DNA from: JBBSAT01 sp044223665
GTDB taxonomy: Bacteria; Myxococcota_A; Polyangia; Polyangiales; Sandaracinaceae
Direction: 5' to 3'
Assembly: GCA_044223665.1 (NCBI GenBank)
Contig: JBGALT010000019.1
Coordinates: forward strand, 9,859 to 73,858
Length of the DNA: 64,000 nucleotides
This document shows, in pieces, positions 1 through 7,917 of the stretch. The notes under the pieces are model-generated. The model searched no databases. It worked only from the letters and a program-made list of their open reading frames with translations, and was not told the origin of the DNA. The position numbers and the translations under genes are program-made. Numbering within the stretch: the stretch's first letter is position 1; every line of letters begins with the position of its first letter.

Positions 1-213
1 GAGATGGAAGCGAAGTTGTTCACCAGCCGGTCGACGCGGCTTCGCGTCGAGGATCCGCGCCCCGGCGTTCGGCGCGTAGCACTCGGCCGAGACCCGGGCG
101 TTCCAGTCGTGAAAGGGCGCGGCGCTCGGCTGCGCTTCGACGACCTCGAGCCAGGGAGACTCGCGCGGCGGCTGGTAGAAGTGACCGTGGACGACGACGT
201 GGCGCAGGCCCAT
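1..213 (-). CDS. GH57-type glycoside hydrolase, 5' end only, apparent frameshift
   Basis: The first ~55 codons of a gene that runs off the left edge. From the ATG at 213 the protein opens with an HGHFYQPPRE motif, then SAAPFHDWN and AECYAPNAGARILD. This is the N-terminal signature of GH57-type alpha-glucan-active enzymes, in which the first His and Glu line the active site. After ILDA the frame gives nonsense, while the next frame continues as SRVDRLVNNFASIS, as expected for the family. One base therefore appears gained or lost near 38-43. The gene starts 44 nt after the glgB stop on the same strand, so the two probably form an alpha-glucan (glycogen) metabolism unit. No strong ribosome site is seen. 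Family call is from motif memory, not a search. Confidence 0.6.
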   Translation of the reverse strand, partial: MGLRHVVVHGHFYQPPRESPWLEVVEAQPSAAPFHDWNARVSAECYAPNAGARILDAKPRRPAGEQLRFHL

Positions 214-257
214 CGCGCCGCAGAGTACCGCAGCGCGAGCAATCCTTGCCGCGCCGA

Positions 258-2207
258 TCAGAGCGACGGTGCGACGCCCTCGGGCGCGCGGAAGAACACC
301 GCTGCGAGCGGCGGCAGCGTGATCTTGGCCGAGCAAGGGAAGTCGAGGAGCGGCTCTTCCACCGCCTCGATGCCGCCGAGGTTGCCGACACCACTGCCGC
401 CGTAGTCGGGGGCGTCGGTGTTGAGCACCTCGATCCAGCGCCCGGCGATCGGCAGCGCGACGCCGTACTCGTAGCGGACGACGGGCGTGAAGTTGATCAC
501 GCAGAGCACCGGGGCCGTCCCTTCCGGCCCCTGCCGCAGGAACGTGAGCACGCTGTGCTCGGCGTCGGCGCCGCTCACCCAGCGGAACCCGCGTGCGTCG
601 CAGTCGAAGGCGTGCATGGCGGGCTCGCGCCGGTAGAGCGCGTTCAGGTCGGTGACGAGGCGCGCGATACCGAAGTGCTCGTTCGTCGTCGACTCCACCT
701 CGGGATCGCCCTCGACGAGATCCCAGTCGAGCGAGCCGTCGTGGTTCCACTCGCGCCACTGGGCGATCTCGCCGCCCATGAACGTGAGCTTCTTGCCGGG
801 CTGCGCGAACTGCCATCCGAACAGGAGGCGCAGGTTGGCGAACTTCTGCCAGCGGTCACCCGGCATCTTGTTGAGGAGCGAGCCCTTGCCGTGGACCACC
901 TCGTCGTGGCTCAGCGGCAGCACGAAGTTCTCGCTGAACGCGTAGAGCGAGCGGAACGTGACCTCGCTGTGGTGCCAGCGGCGGTGGATGGGATCGCGCT
1001 CGAGGTAGCGCAGCGCATCGTGCATCCACCCCATGTCCCACTTCAGGCCGAAGCCGAGACCGCCCATGTAGTTGGGGCGCGACACCAGGGGCCAGCTCGT
1101 CGACTCCTCGGCGATGACCTGCACGTCGGGCAGCTCGCGGTAGACGGTCTCGTTGAGCTGCCGGACGAAGCGGACGGCGTCGAGGTTCTCGCGGCCGCCG
1201 TGCTGGTTGGGCAGCCACTCGCCCTCCTTGCGGGAGTAGTCGAGATAGAGCATCGAGGCGACCGCATCGACACGCAGGCCGTCGACGTGGAAGCGCTCGA
1301 GCCAGCTGACGGCGCTCGAGATCAGGAACGCCCGCACCTCGGGGCGCCCGTAGTCGAAGATCAGGCTGTGCCAGTCGGGGTGGTAGCCCAGGCGCGGGTC
1401 CTCGTGCTCGAAGAGGTGCGAGCCGTCGAAGTAGGAGAGGCCGTGCCCGTCGTCCGGGAAGTGCGAGGGCACCCAGTCGAGGATCACGCCGATGCCCCGC
1501 TGGTGCAGGTGATCGACGAGGTACATGAAGTCCTCGGGTGTGCCGTAGCGGTGCGTCGGCGCGAAGAAGCCGGTGATCTGGTAGCCCCAGCTCCCGAAGA
1601 ACGGATGCTCCATCACGGGCAAGAGCTCCACGTGCGTGTAGCCGCGCGCGGTCACGTACTCGGCGAGCCGCGGCGCGATCTCGCGGTAGCCCAGCGATCG
1701 ACCGCCCTCCTCGGGGACGCGCCGGAAGCTGCCGAGGTGCACCTCGTAGATGGACATCGGCGCCGAGAGCGCGTTCGCCGCGCCGCGCGTGGCCATCCAG
1801 CGCGCATCGCCCCAGCGATGGGCCGGCACGTGGACGATGGACGCCGTCCCCGGCGGCACCTCGCAGAGCGAGCCGAAGGGATCGGCCTTGTCCATGACGT
1901 GCCCGTGACGGCGCACGCGGTACTTGTAGAGCGCGCCCTTGCCGAGCCCCGGCGCGAACGTCTCCCAGACGCCGCTCGCGGGGCGGCGGCGCATCGGGTG
2001 CGCGCTCTCGGACCACTGGTTGAAGTCCCCCACGAGCGAGACGGCCGTCGCGTTGGGCGCCCAGACCGCGAAGTGCGTGCCCCACGCGCCATCCACGACG
2101 CCCGGGTGGGCACCGAGCTTGTGGTGCAGGCGTGCGTGCGTGCCGTCTTCGAGCGCGCGGACGTCTTCGTCGGTGAGGAGCGAGGGGAACGTTTCCGGCG
2201 CCGGCAT
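258..2207 (-). CDS. glgB: 1,4-alpha-glucan branching enzyme GlgB
   Basis: GH13 branching enzyme, about 649 aa, which cuts alpha-1,4-glucan chains and rejoins them as alpha-1,6 branches in glycogen synthesis (cytoplasm). An N-terminal CBM48 domain (about 30-115, FAVWAPNATAVSLVGDFN) precedes the (beta/alpha)8 barrel. Catalytic residues are visible: nucleophile Asp314 in GLRVDAVASMLYLDYSR, acid Glu367 in VIAEEST, and Asp435 in LPLSHDEVVHGKGSLL. FMGGEIAQWREWNHDGSLDW is also typical. It is shorter than E. coli GlgB (about 730 aa) because the extra N1 module is absent, as in many bacteria. The ATG at 2207 is chosen; an in-frame GTG at 2225 would add six residues. The HEAT-repeat gene diverges about 100 bp upstream, and the GH57-type gene follows. 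Confidence 0.96.
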   Translation of the reverse strand: MPAPETFPSLLTDEDVRALEDGTHARLHHKLGAHPGVVDGAWGTHFAVWAPNATAVSLVGDFNQWSESAHPMRRRPASGVWETFAPGLGKGALYKYRVRRHGHVMDKADPFGSLCEVPPGTASIVHVPAHRWGDARWMATRGAANALSAPMSIYEVHLGSFRRVPEEGGRSLGYREIAPRLAEYVTARGYTHVELLPVMEHPFFGSWGYQITGFFAPTHRYGTPEDFMYLVDHLHQRGIGVILDWVPSHFPDDGHGLSYFDGSHLFEHEDPRLGYHPDWHSLIFDYGRPEVRAFLISSAVSWLERFHVDGLRVDAVASMLYLDYSRKEGEWLPNQHGGRENLDAVRFVRQLNETVYRELPDVQVIAEESTSWPLVSRPNYMGGLGFGLKWDMGWMHDALRYLERDPIHRRWHHSEVTFRSLYAFSENFVLPLSHDEVVHGKGSLLNKMPGDRWQKFANLRLLFGWQFAQPGKKLTFMGGEIAQWREWNHDGSLDWDLVEGDPEVESTTNEHFGIARLVTDLNALYRREPAMHAFDCDARGFRWVSGADAEHSVLTFLRQGPEGTAPVLCVINFTPVVRYEYGVALPIAGRWIEVLNTDAPDYGGSGVGNLGGIEAVEEPLLDFPCSAKITLPPLAAVFFRAPEGVAPSL

Positions 2208-2309
2208 CGCGAGGCCACTTACCACGTTTCGGATGACTCACGCGGGCGCCGCGGATCCCACGCACCGCGACCCTGGCGTCGGGGCGCCGTCCGCGCACAC
2301 TGCGCAGCG

Positions 2310-3357
2310 ATGTCCTTGTTCCTTCCGCAGCGACGGCCCCACTTCGAGGCGGCGCTCCGCGACGTTCGCGCGGAGAGCGCCCGCGCCCGCGCCGCCGCAG
2401 CGGAGTCTCTCGGCGAGGCGAAGCCGGCGCAGCACGCCGAGGCCCGAGGCGCGCTCGCCCAGCTGGCGAGCGACCGCGAGCCGGAGGTGCGCTTCGCGGC
2501 GCTCGCGGGGCTCGGCAAGGTCGGCGACGCGTCGTCGCTCGACGCGGTGCTCGCTCGCCTGGACGACGAGACGCCGTTCGTGCGGGAGATCGCCGTCATC
2601 GTCGCCGCCGAAATCGGAGACGCGCGCGCGATCCCGCGCATCCGCCGGGCGCTGGGCGATGCGCACCCGTCGGTACGCTTCCAGGCGGTCGTCTCGCTGG
2701 CCGAGCTCGAGGGGGAGGACGCGCGCGTGGCCTTGTTCCCCGCGCTCGGCGACGACGACGCTCACGTCCGCGCCAACGCCGCCGTCGCGCTCGCGACGCT
2801 CTCCCCCGACCCGGCGACCGCCGACCGCGTGGCCAAGCTCCTCGGCGACCCGAGCGCGGAGGTCCGCCTCGAGGCTGCGCTCGCGCTCGCGAAGGCGGCA
2901 GACCGCCGCGCCGCCGCCGAGCTCGGACGCCACCTCGACGACGCGCGCGCGTTCGACGCCATCGAGGCCATCGCCGCGCTCGGCGCCACCGAGCGAGCCG
3001 ACGATCTGGCGCGCGTGGCGCGCCGTTCCTCGCCCTCCTCGTAGCGCCGCCGCGGCGGCGGCGCTCGCACGCATGGGCGACCCGCGCGGGGTCGCCTCGC
3101 TCCGCGACGTGGCGCGTGCGTTCCGCGGCAGCGGCCGCACCTACGTCGCGGAGACGATCGGGATGCTGTGCCTGGACGAGCTCGCCCCCGAGCTCGCGGC
3201 GATGGCAGAGAGCCCGCGCGGCGTCGACGTGGGCGTCCTCGTCGAGGCGATCGCGAAGCTGCTCCCCCGCCACCCGGAGCTGAGGAAGGCGCTCGACACC
3301 ATCGCCGCGCGCGGAGGCACCGCGGCCGAGCGAGCGAAGGCGCTGCTCGCGGACTGA
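2310..3357 (+). pseudogene. HEAT-repeat protein, apparent frameshift
   Basis: The ATG at 2310 opens a cytoplasmic HEAT/PBS-lyase-type repeat protein (MSLFLPQRRPHFEAAL) with at least six repeats of about 31 residues, for example RFAALAGLGKVGDASSLDAV and VRFQAVVSLAELEGEDARV. This frame stops at 3044 with ARRSSPSS. The next frame resumes the repeat pattern at once (AAAAALARMGDPRGVASLRD) and runs to 3357, ending AKALLAD. A one-base change near 3015-3040, in a GCGCCGCCGC-rich stretch, would restore one protein of about 348 aa. Such proteins act as binding scaffolds, often next to protein-modifying or lyase enzymes; the partner is unknown here. It diverges from glgB. Sequencing error and real inactivation cannot be told apart. 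Confidence 0.75.
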
Positions 3358-3365
3358 AGTCCGCC

Positions 3366-3440
3366 GAATCGGCTCGGCACCGAGACGACGCCGCGGAGGA
3401 ATCGAGGAACGCAGGAGCGGAACTGCGTCCTCCAATGCAG
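3366..3440. repeat. possible half copy of the 20.9-kb inverted-repeat element
   Basis: Starting 9 nt after the HEAT gene stop, this stretch has GAATCGGC followed by a GAGGAA...CAGGAG..GGAAC tract. The same order is seen in the left arm of the nested inverted repeat at 20849-20982, which also lies just after a plus-strand gene. The match is partial and was made by eye. Confidence 0.3.
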
Positions 3441-3479
3441 GACACGACCTCGCGGCTTCGGCCACTCCTCACGCGAAGA

Positions 3480-3507
3480 CGCCCCCGCCGGCATGCCGGC
3501 GAGGGCG
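3480..3507. terminator. hairpin between convergent genes, no T-tract
   Basis: A 28-nt inverted repeat centred on the 14-nt palindrome GCCGGCATGCCGGC, with flanking CGCCCCC/GAGGGCG pairing (one G-T-type pair). It lies 26 nt past the stop of the minus-strand Cys-rich lipoprotein gene and 120 nt past the HEAT gene stop. Its position suggests a bidirectional terminator or transcript-end stabiliser. It lacks the T-run of a classical intrinsic terminator. Confidence 0.5.
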
Positions 3508-3533
3508 CTCTCGCTCACCGTCGGTCGGACCGC

Positions 3534-4796
3534 TCAGGGCGTGCAGTCGGGCGCGCAGACGTGACCGTTCGCGCGGCAGTTGCCCGACGCGCAGCGGTCG
3601 TTCTCGTTGCACGGCTCGCCCGCTCCGAGGAGCGCCACGCACATGCCGCTGCCGTTGCAGAGCGCGCCGTCGCAGCCGATCGCCGGCAGGCACGGATCGC
3701 CGAGCGTGGGCGCATCGCCGCAGACGCTGCCCGGGTTGCAGACGGTACCGGCGACGCACGGCGCATTCGCGCAGCTCTCGGTGCGGTGCGGCCGCTCGCG
3801 GCAGGTGCCGTAGACCATCGCGGCGTAGTCCTCGCCGTCGCAGTACGCATCGCCCACGCACTGCGCGTCGATCAGGCAGCGCGCCGTGCCGATGGAGAAG
3901 GCCGGGACGCAGACGCCGGTGTCGCTGGCGAAGTCGTAGTCGCAGATCGAGCTGTTGAAGTCGCAGACGATCGAGTCCGTGTCGCAGGACTGCCCGCGCG
4001 TCGGACGGCGGCGGCAAGTGCCGGTCCCGCTGCCGGTCGGGTCGTAGCAGTCGAGATCGGCCTCGCAGCCCTCGCCCATCGCCGGGCGGCACTGCATCCC
4101 GACGGTGCCGGTCTGCCGCACGCAGACGTCGGTCGCGCCGTTGTAGCCGGTGTCGCAGGTGCTCTCGGCGTCGCAGACGACGTCGCCGAAGTTGCAGGCG
4201 GTCCCCGGTCCCGCGTACGCGGTGCAGGTGCCGGGGCAGCTGTCCTCGACGTGGCAGTAGCTGTCGACGCACTGCGCGTTGCTCGTGCACGCGCCGCCCA
4301 CGGCGACGGTGCCGGTGATGAAGTCGCAGCTCTCGTCGCCGCTGCCGACGTCGAGGAAGCAGCTCGAGTCGTTGGCGGAGTGGCCGAGACAGCAGGCCGC
4401 GTTCGCCGCGTTCCACTGCACCGCGCCGGAAGTCACGAGCGCCTCGAGCGCCGAGATGTCGCAGCCGTCGAGCACCGCCGCGCGCAGCTCGGTCGCGCCC
4501 GTCGCGCCGATCAGGCCGCAGCGCATTCGCTGGGCCACGACGGCATCGGCGTACGCCGCGCAATAGCCCGAGGGCATCAGCGGTGCGATGCCGGTGCAGC
4601 TGAAGGCCGGCCCGCCATCGTAGGGAGGCACGTTCGCGTCGTTGCCACCGCCACCGCCCGTGTCGCGCGTGCCCGTGTCGACCGGACCGCCGCCGCCGGT
4701 GTCCGCGACCGCCGCATCGTTGCCCGGCGTCGTCGTGCCGCCGTTGCACGCCGCGAGCGCAAGCGCCGCGAAGGAAAGCCTCCAAGCATTCTTCAT
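3534..4796 (-). CDS. Cys-rich secreted lipoprotein
   Basis: 420-aa predicted lipoprotein. The signal peptide MKNAWRLSFAALALAAC ends in a lipobox with Cys17. A low-complexity Thr/Gly/Asp linker follows (about 18-60), then a long Cys-rich region with about 40 cysteines in repeats of the form C..DAQCVGDAYCDGEDY and CNENDRCASGNCRANGHVC. This pattern resembles the Dickkopf/EGF-like Cys-rich repeats common in myxobacterial surface proteins. The start at 4796 is fixed by the ribosome site GGAGAG 4 nt upstream; longer in-frame starts add Arg/Pro-rich, non-signal sequence. It probably sits on the outer membrane surface, disulphide-bonded. No enzymatic motif is visible. The next gene upstream on the same strand ends 79 nt away. 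Confidence 0.85.
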   Translation of the reverse strand: MKNAWRLSFAALALAACNGGTTTPGNDAAVADTGGGGPVDTGTRDTGGGGGNDANVPPYDGGPAFSCTGIAPLMPSGYCAAYADAVVAQRMRCGLIGATGATELRAAVLDGCDISALEALVTSGAVQWNAANAACCLGHSANDSSCFLDVGSGDESCDFITGTVAVGGACTSNAQCVDSYCHVEDSCPGTCTAYAGPGTACNFGDVVCDAESTCDTGYNGATDVCVRQTGTVGMQCRPAMGEGCEADLDCYDPTGSGTGTCRRRPTRGQSCDTDSIVCDFNSSICDYDFASDTGVCVPAFSIGTARCLIDAQCVGDAYCDGEDYAAMVYGTCRERPHRTESCANAPCVAGTVCNPGSVCGDAPTLGDPCLPAIGCDGALCNGSGMCVALLGAGEPCNENDRCASGNCRANGHVCAPDCTP

Positions 4797-4875
4797 CGCT
4801 CTCTCCATGATCCCCGCGCGGATCGCCCCCGGGGCGCGCGCGAAGGGCCCCACATAGCGCAGGCCCCCGAAGGGC

Positions 4876-5871
4876 TCAAGGAGCGAGCGGCGCATCGGCC
4901 TCGTCGCGCGCACAGCGGAAGCCGGCGGCGGTCACGCCCTCCGGGGCGTCGATCAGCAGCGGCCGGCCCGGCTCCACGCTGGCGGCCACCTCCTCGGCGG
5001 TCATCGGCCGGAGCGAGCGCGCGGCACAGAAGGCGAGGACCCCGGCGGCCGTCATCCCGACCGCCGGCGCCCGGAGGGTTCCGGGGGGCTGCTCCGTCTG
5101 GCGCGCCGGGCACTCGCCCGTGGCGACGCAGGCGTCGTAGCGCCAGCGCTCGATCGGCCGCGCGTCGTAGGAGTGTGCGCGAAGCTGGACCTCGCCCTCC
5201 GACGAGACCGTCGCCGCGCGAAGGAGCTCCGGAAGCCCCTCTCGGAACGCCGTGGGCGCCGTCGGCTCGCCCACGAGCGCGGCATGGCCCTCCACCCACA
5301 GGACCCCGGCCGGCGCCGGCAGCGCCGCGCAACGGAGCGTGGTGCGCGCCCCATCGCCATCGATCTCGAGCGTCCGCTCCTCGTCGAGCGCGACCATCGC
5401 GCCGCCGAGCTCGATCTCGGCCCCGTCGTCGCACGCCTGCCCGAGCGCGACGCCGTACACGAGGACGCCGCCCGCCTCGATCTGCGTGAGCGCCGAGATG
5501 CGCCCGAGCGCGACGCGCTGGGCCTCGCTCAGCGGCAGGCGCACCCCCGCCGGCGCATGGGGGGCGACGACCCGCTCGACGCTCCGCAGATCGAGCAGGA
5601 GCGGCCGGTCGCCGCGGTTGGTGAGCCGGATCAGCATCGAGCCGATCCCGGCGTGATCGGCGACGTGGTCGCGTGCGGCGAGCTCGATCGGGCCCGCGAC
5701 GAAGAGCGAGGACCAGCTCGCCTCCGTGGTGGGTGGCGCGACCGGATCCTCCTGGCGGGCAGGCGGGTCCTGCCGATCCGTCGCGCCGCTGCCGCACCCC
5801 GCGAGCACGACCGACGCGATCGCCGGCAGAACCCCCAGCCGAGAGCACGCAGCGCGCATGCGCGTGAGCAT
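4876..5871 (-). CDS. lipoprotein with vestigial FGE-sulfatase-like C-terminus
   Basis: 331-aa predicted lipoprotein (MLTRMRAACSRLGVLPAIAS, then VVLAGC lipobox; an alternative ATG at 5859 starts four codons later). The middle has no recognisable domain. The C-terminal ~70 residues resemble the end of the SUMF1/formylglycine-generating-enzyme-like fold: VGMTAAGVLAFCAARSLRPM corresponds to the ..V.W..A..YC.W.GKRLPT stretch, and the protein nearly ends on AAGFRCARDEAD, the usual GFRCAR terminus of that family. Most of the SUMF1 core is missing, so catalysis is unlikely. Role unknown; possibly an envelope binding protein. No strong ribosome site. Confidence 0.7.
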   Translation of the reverse strand: MLTRMRAACSRLGVLPAIASVVLAGCGSGATDRQDPPARQEDPVAPPTTEASWSSLFVAGPIELAARDHVADHAGIGSMLIRLTNRGDRPLLLDLRSVERVVAPHAPAGVRLPLSEAQRVALGRISALTQIEAGGVLVYGVALGQACDDGAEIELGGAMVALDEERTLEIDGDGARTTLRCAALPAPAGVLWVEGHAALVGEPTAPTAFREGLPELLRAATVSSEGEVQLRAHSYDARPIERWRYDACVATGECPARQTEQPPGTLRAPAVGMTAAGVLAFCAARSLRPMTAEEVAASVEPGRPLLIDAPEGVTAAGFRCARDEADAPLAP

Positions 5872-5906
5872 ACACGCGGCGCGGGAGGGGCCACCGTGAA
5901 ACGCCG

Positions 5907-5936
5907 TTGACAGTCCGCCGGACCGGCTCCTAGTCT
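5907..5936 (+). promoter_or_regulatory. candidate housekeeping promoter for the 6081 gene
   Basis: A perfect TTGACA -35 at 5907-5912 is followed, after an 18-nt spacer, by TAGTCT (5931-5936) as the -10. It lies between the divergent lipoprotein genes and points to the HEAT-repeat lipoprotein gene at 6081, giving a leader of about 135 nt. The -35 is consensus; the -10 matches only partly. Confidence 0.45.
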
Positions 5937-6080
5937 CCCCGGGCTCGATCACGCCCCCGCCGTTCGCCGAGGGCCGGTCGAGGCGGGCGTGGCGCCGGAC
6001 GGCGCCTGTGGGGCCCGCGGCGGCAGGGAGCCGGGAAACAAGGGTCCGCCTACGGGCGGCGACGCGGTGGGAGAAGACAC

Positions 6081-7877
6081 ATGCGAAACACGACGATGGG
6101 ACGATGGTCGCACCTGCTCCGGGGGGCGCTCCTGGTGCTGGCGCTGGCGGGAGCGGTGGGCTGCCACGCGGACGAGAACGATCCGGCCGGTCAGGCAGGC
6201 GAGCTCGGCGACGGAGTGCGGCGCGCCAACGCGATCGCGAACATCTCGCGCATCTACACGACGGCCCTGGCCCACGCGGACGGCAACCGCGCCGCCGACG
6301 AGCCGCACCACGTGGCCGACGTCACGGTCGGCCCGCTGACCGACACCTTCCTGCAGCACTCCGAGGACCACAACGGCCGCCGCGACATCATCGCGTTGCT
6401 CGCCGAGATGCGGGATCCGCGCTCGCTGCCGGCGCTCATCGAGGCGCTGAACTGGCAGCCGGAGATCAACGAAGAGGACGCCATCGCGGCCGCCCGCACG
6501 ATCGCGACGCTCGAGCTGGACGACGCGCAGAAGGGCCAGGTCATCACCGCCCTCGATCACGCGCTCGGCCAGGTCCGCCAGGCGCGCGGCGTCGACAACC
6601 GCATGCGCATCGAGTTCCTGCGCGCGCTGGGCACCCTGGGCGACACCCGCGGCACCCCCGCGCTCTCGCGGACGATGCTCCTGCAGTCGGAGAACCAGGA
6701 CTTCCTGATCAACCGCCTCGCGTGCGAGCAGCTCGGGCGCGTCGCCGATCCGGCCAGCGTGCCGGCGCTGATCCAGGCGCTCTACCTGTTCGGGCCGAAC
6801 AACCCGGCGATGCGCATGAACGACATGGCGTCGATGGCCCTGGTCCGCATCGGGCGCCCGGCCATGCAGCCGCTGCTCGACACGCTCGCCGGCAACAACA
6901 CCGAGGCCAACCAGATCGCGACGCAGTACATCGCCGCCGTCCGCCAGCGCGACGCGGACGCCGCCGCACAGATGTCGGTCGGCTCGATCGTGGCAGGCGA
7001 AGCCTCGTACGCGCTCGGCCAGCTCGGCTTCCGCGAGGCGATCGAGCCGCTCGTCGCGCAGACGCAGCAGCTCGACCAGGGCGAAGCGCCCACCTCCATC
7101 GAAGAGGACGCGGCAGACGAGGGGCACATGGCCTCGGCCGCGCTCGCGCTGGTCTCGATCAACCGCGAGGAGGCCGACTCGCAGCGCATCCGCGACGCGC
7201 TCGTCAACGTCTACAACCGCCTCAACCCGGAGGCGCGCCCCGGCCACGCGAGCCGCGCGCAGATGCTGGTCGCCTTCCAGCACCTCAACGACGCCGGGCT
7301 GCTTCCCTTCCTTCTGCAGAGGGCGCAGCCGGCCGCACGCGGCCAGGAGGACGACCCGAACGTCCGCATCCTGGCCTTCCGCGCCTACGCGCTGATGGCG
7401 AACGACGCCGAGATGGCCAACCTCCAGCGGATCCTCGCCAGCGAGCCCGAGGGCGACAGCCGCGACGGCTTCCTCGACGTCGTCGGCGATCTGGCGAGCG
7501 GGTCGACCGACGATGCCTCGCGGCCGGTCTTCGCCGCCGCGCACGAGTGCAACGCCGACGTGAGCTGCTGGGCCACCAAGCTGACCGACAGCAACTCGTG
7601 GGTCGTGCGCAAGGCCTGCTACATGCTGGCGCGCTACGGCCGCGGCAACGACGCGGCCATCACGGCGCTGGTCGGCCAGCTCGGCAACTCGAGCGAGGAA
7701 GTGCGCGGCGAGGTGCTCTACGCGCTCGACTTCGTGGCCTCCCAGGGGAGCCCGGCGGCGGTCGCCCGGATCGACGAGCTGCACCAGCAGGAGCAGGGAC
7801 GCGCGATCTGGACGCACACCGAGTCGCTCTTCCTCGCCGTCCAGGCGCGCCTGGCCGCGCGCGGCGCGGCGCATTGA
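6081..7877 (+). CDS. HEAT-repeat lipoprotein
   Basis: 598-aa predicted lipoprotein: signal peptide with hydrophobic core LLRGALLVLALAGAVGC (Cys28), then an almost wholly helical protein of HEAT/PBS-lyase-like repeats. Units such as IALLAEMRDPRSLPALIEAL, CEQLGRVADPASVPALIQAL and SYALGQLGFREAIEPLVAQ recur from about residue 95 to the end. The start at 6081 is supported by GGGAGAAG six nt upstream. It probably acts as a periplasmic or outer-membrane scaffold. No catalytic motif is present. The FHA/sigma54 activator gene starts 40 nt downstream on the same strand, so the two may be cotranscribed from the promoter near 5907. Confidence 0.85.
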   Translation: MRNTTMGRWSHLLRGALLVLALAGAVGCHADENDPAGQAGELGDGVRRANAIANISRIYTTALAHADGNRAADEPHHVADVTVGPLTDTFLQHSEDHNGRRDIIALLAEMRDPRSLPALIEALNWQPEINEEDAIAAARTIATLELDDAQKGQVITALDHALGQVRQARGVDNRMRIEFLRALGTLGDTRGTPALSRTMLLQSENQDFLINRLACEQLGRVADPASVPALIQALYLFGPNNPAMRMNDMASMALVRIGRPAMQPLLDTLAGNNTEANQIATQYIAAVRQRDADAAAQMSVGSIVAGEASYALGQLGFREAIEPLVAQTQQLDQGEAPTSIEEDAADEGHMASAALALVSINREEADSQRIRDALVNVYNRLNPEARPGHASRAQMLVAFQHLNDAGLLPFLLQRAQPAARGQEDDPNVRILAFRAYALMANDAEMANLQRILASEPEGDSRDGFLDVVGDLASGSTDDASRPVFAAAHECNADVSCWATKLTDSNSWVVRKACYMLARYGRGNDAAITALVGQLGNSSEEVRGEVLYALDFVASQGSPAAVARIDELHQQEQGRAIWTHTESLFLAVQARLAARGAAH

Positions 7878-7917
7878 CCGCCCGCGTGATGAAGCCTCGC
7901 GGAAATCGGCAGGATCG

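Noticed and set aside
246..2309. Plus-strand open frame upstream of the HEAT gene in the same frame
   Set aside because: It is antisense to glgB. The HEAT protein starts at the ATG at 2310.
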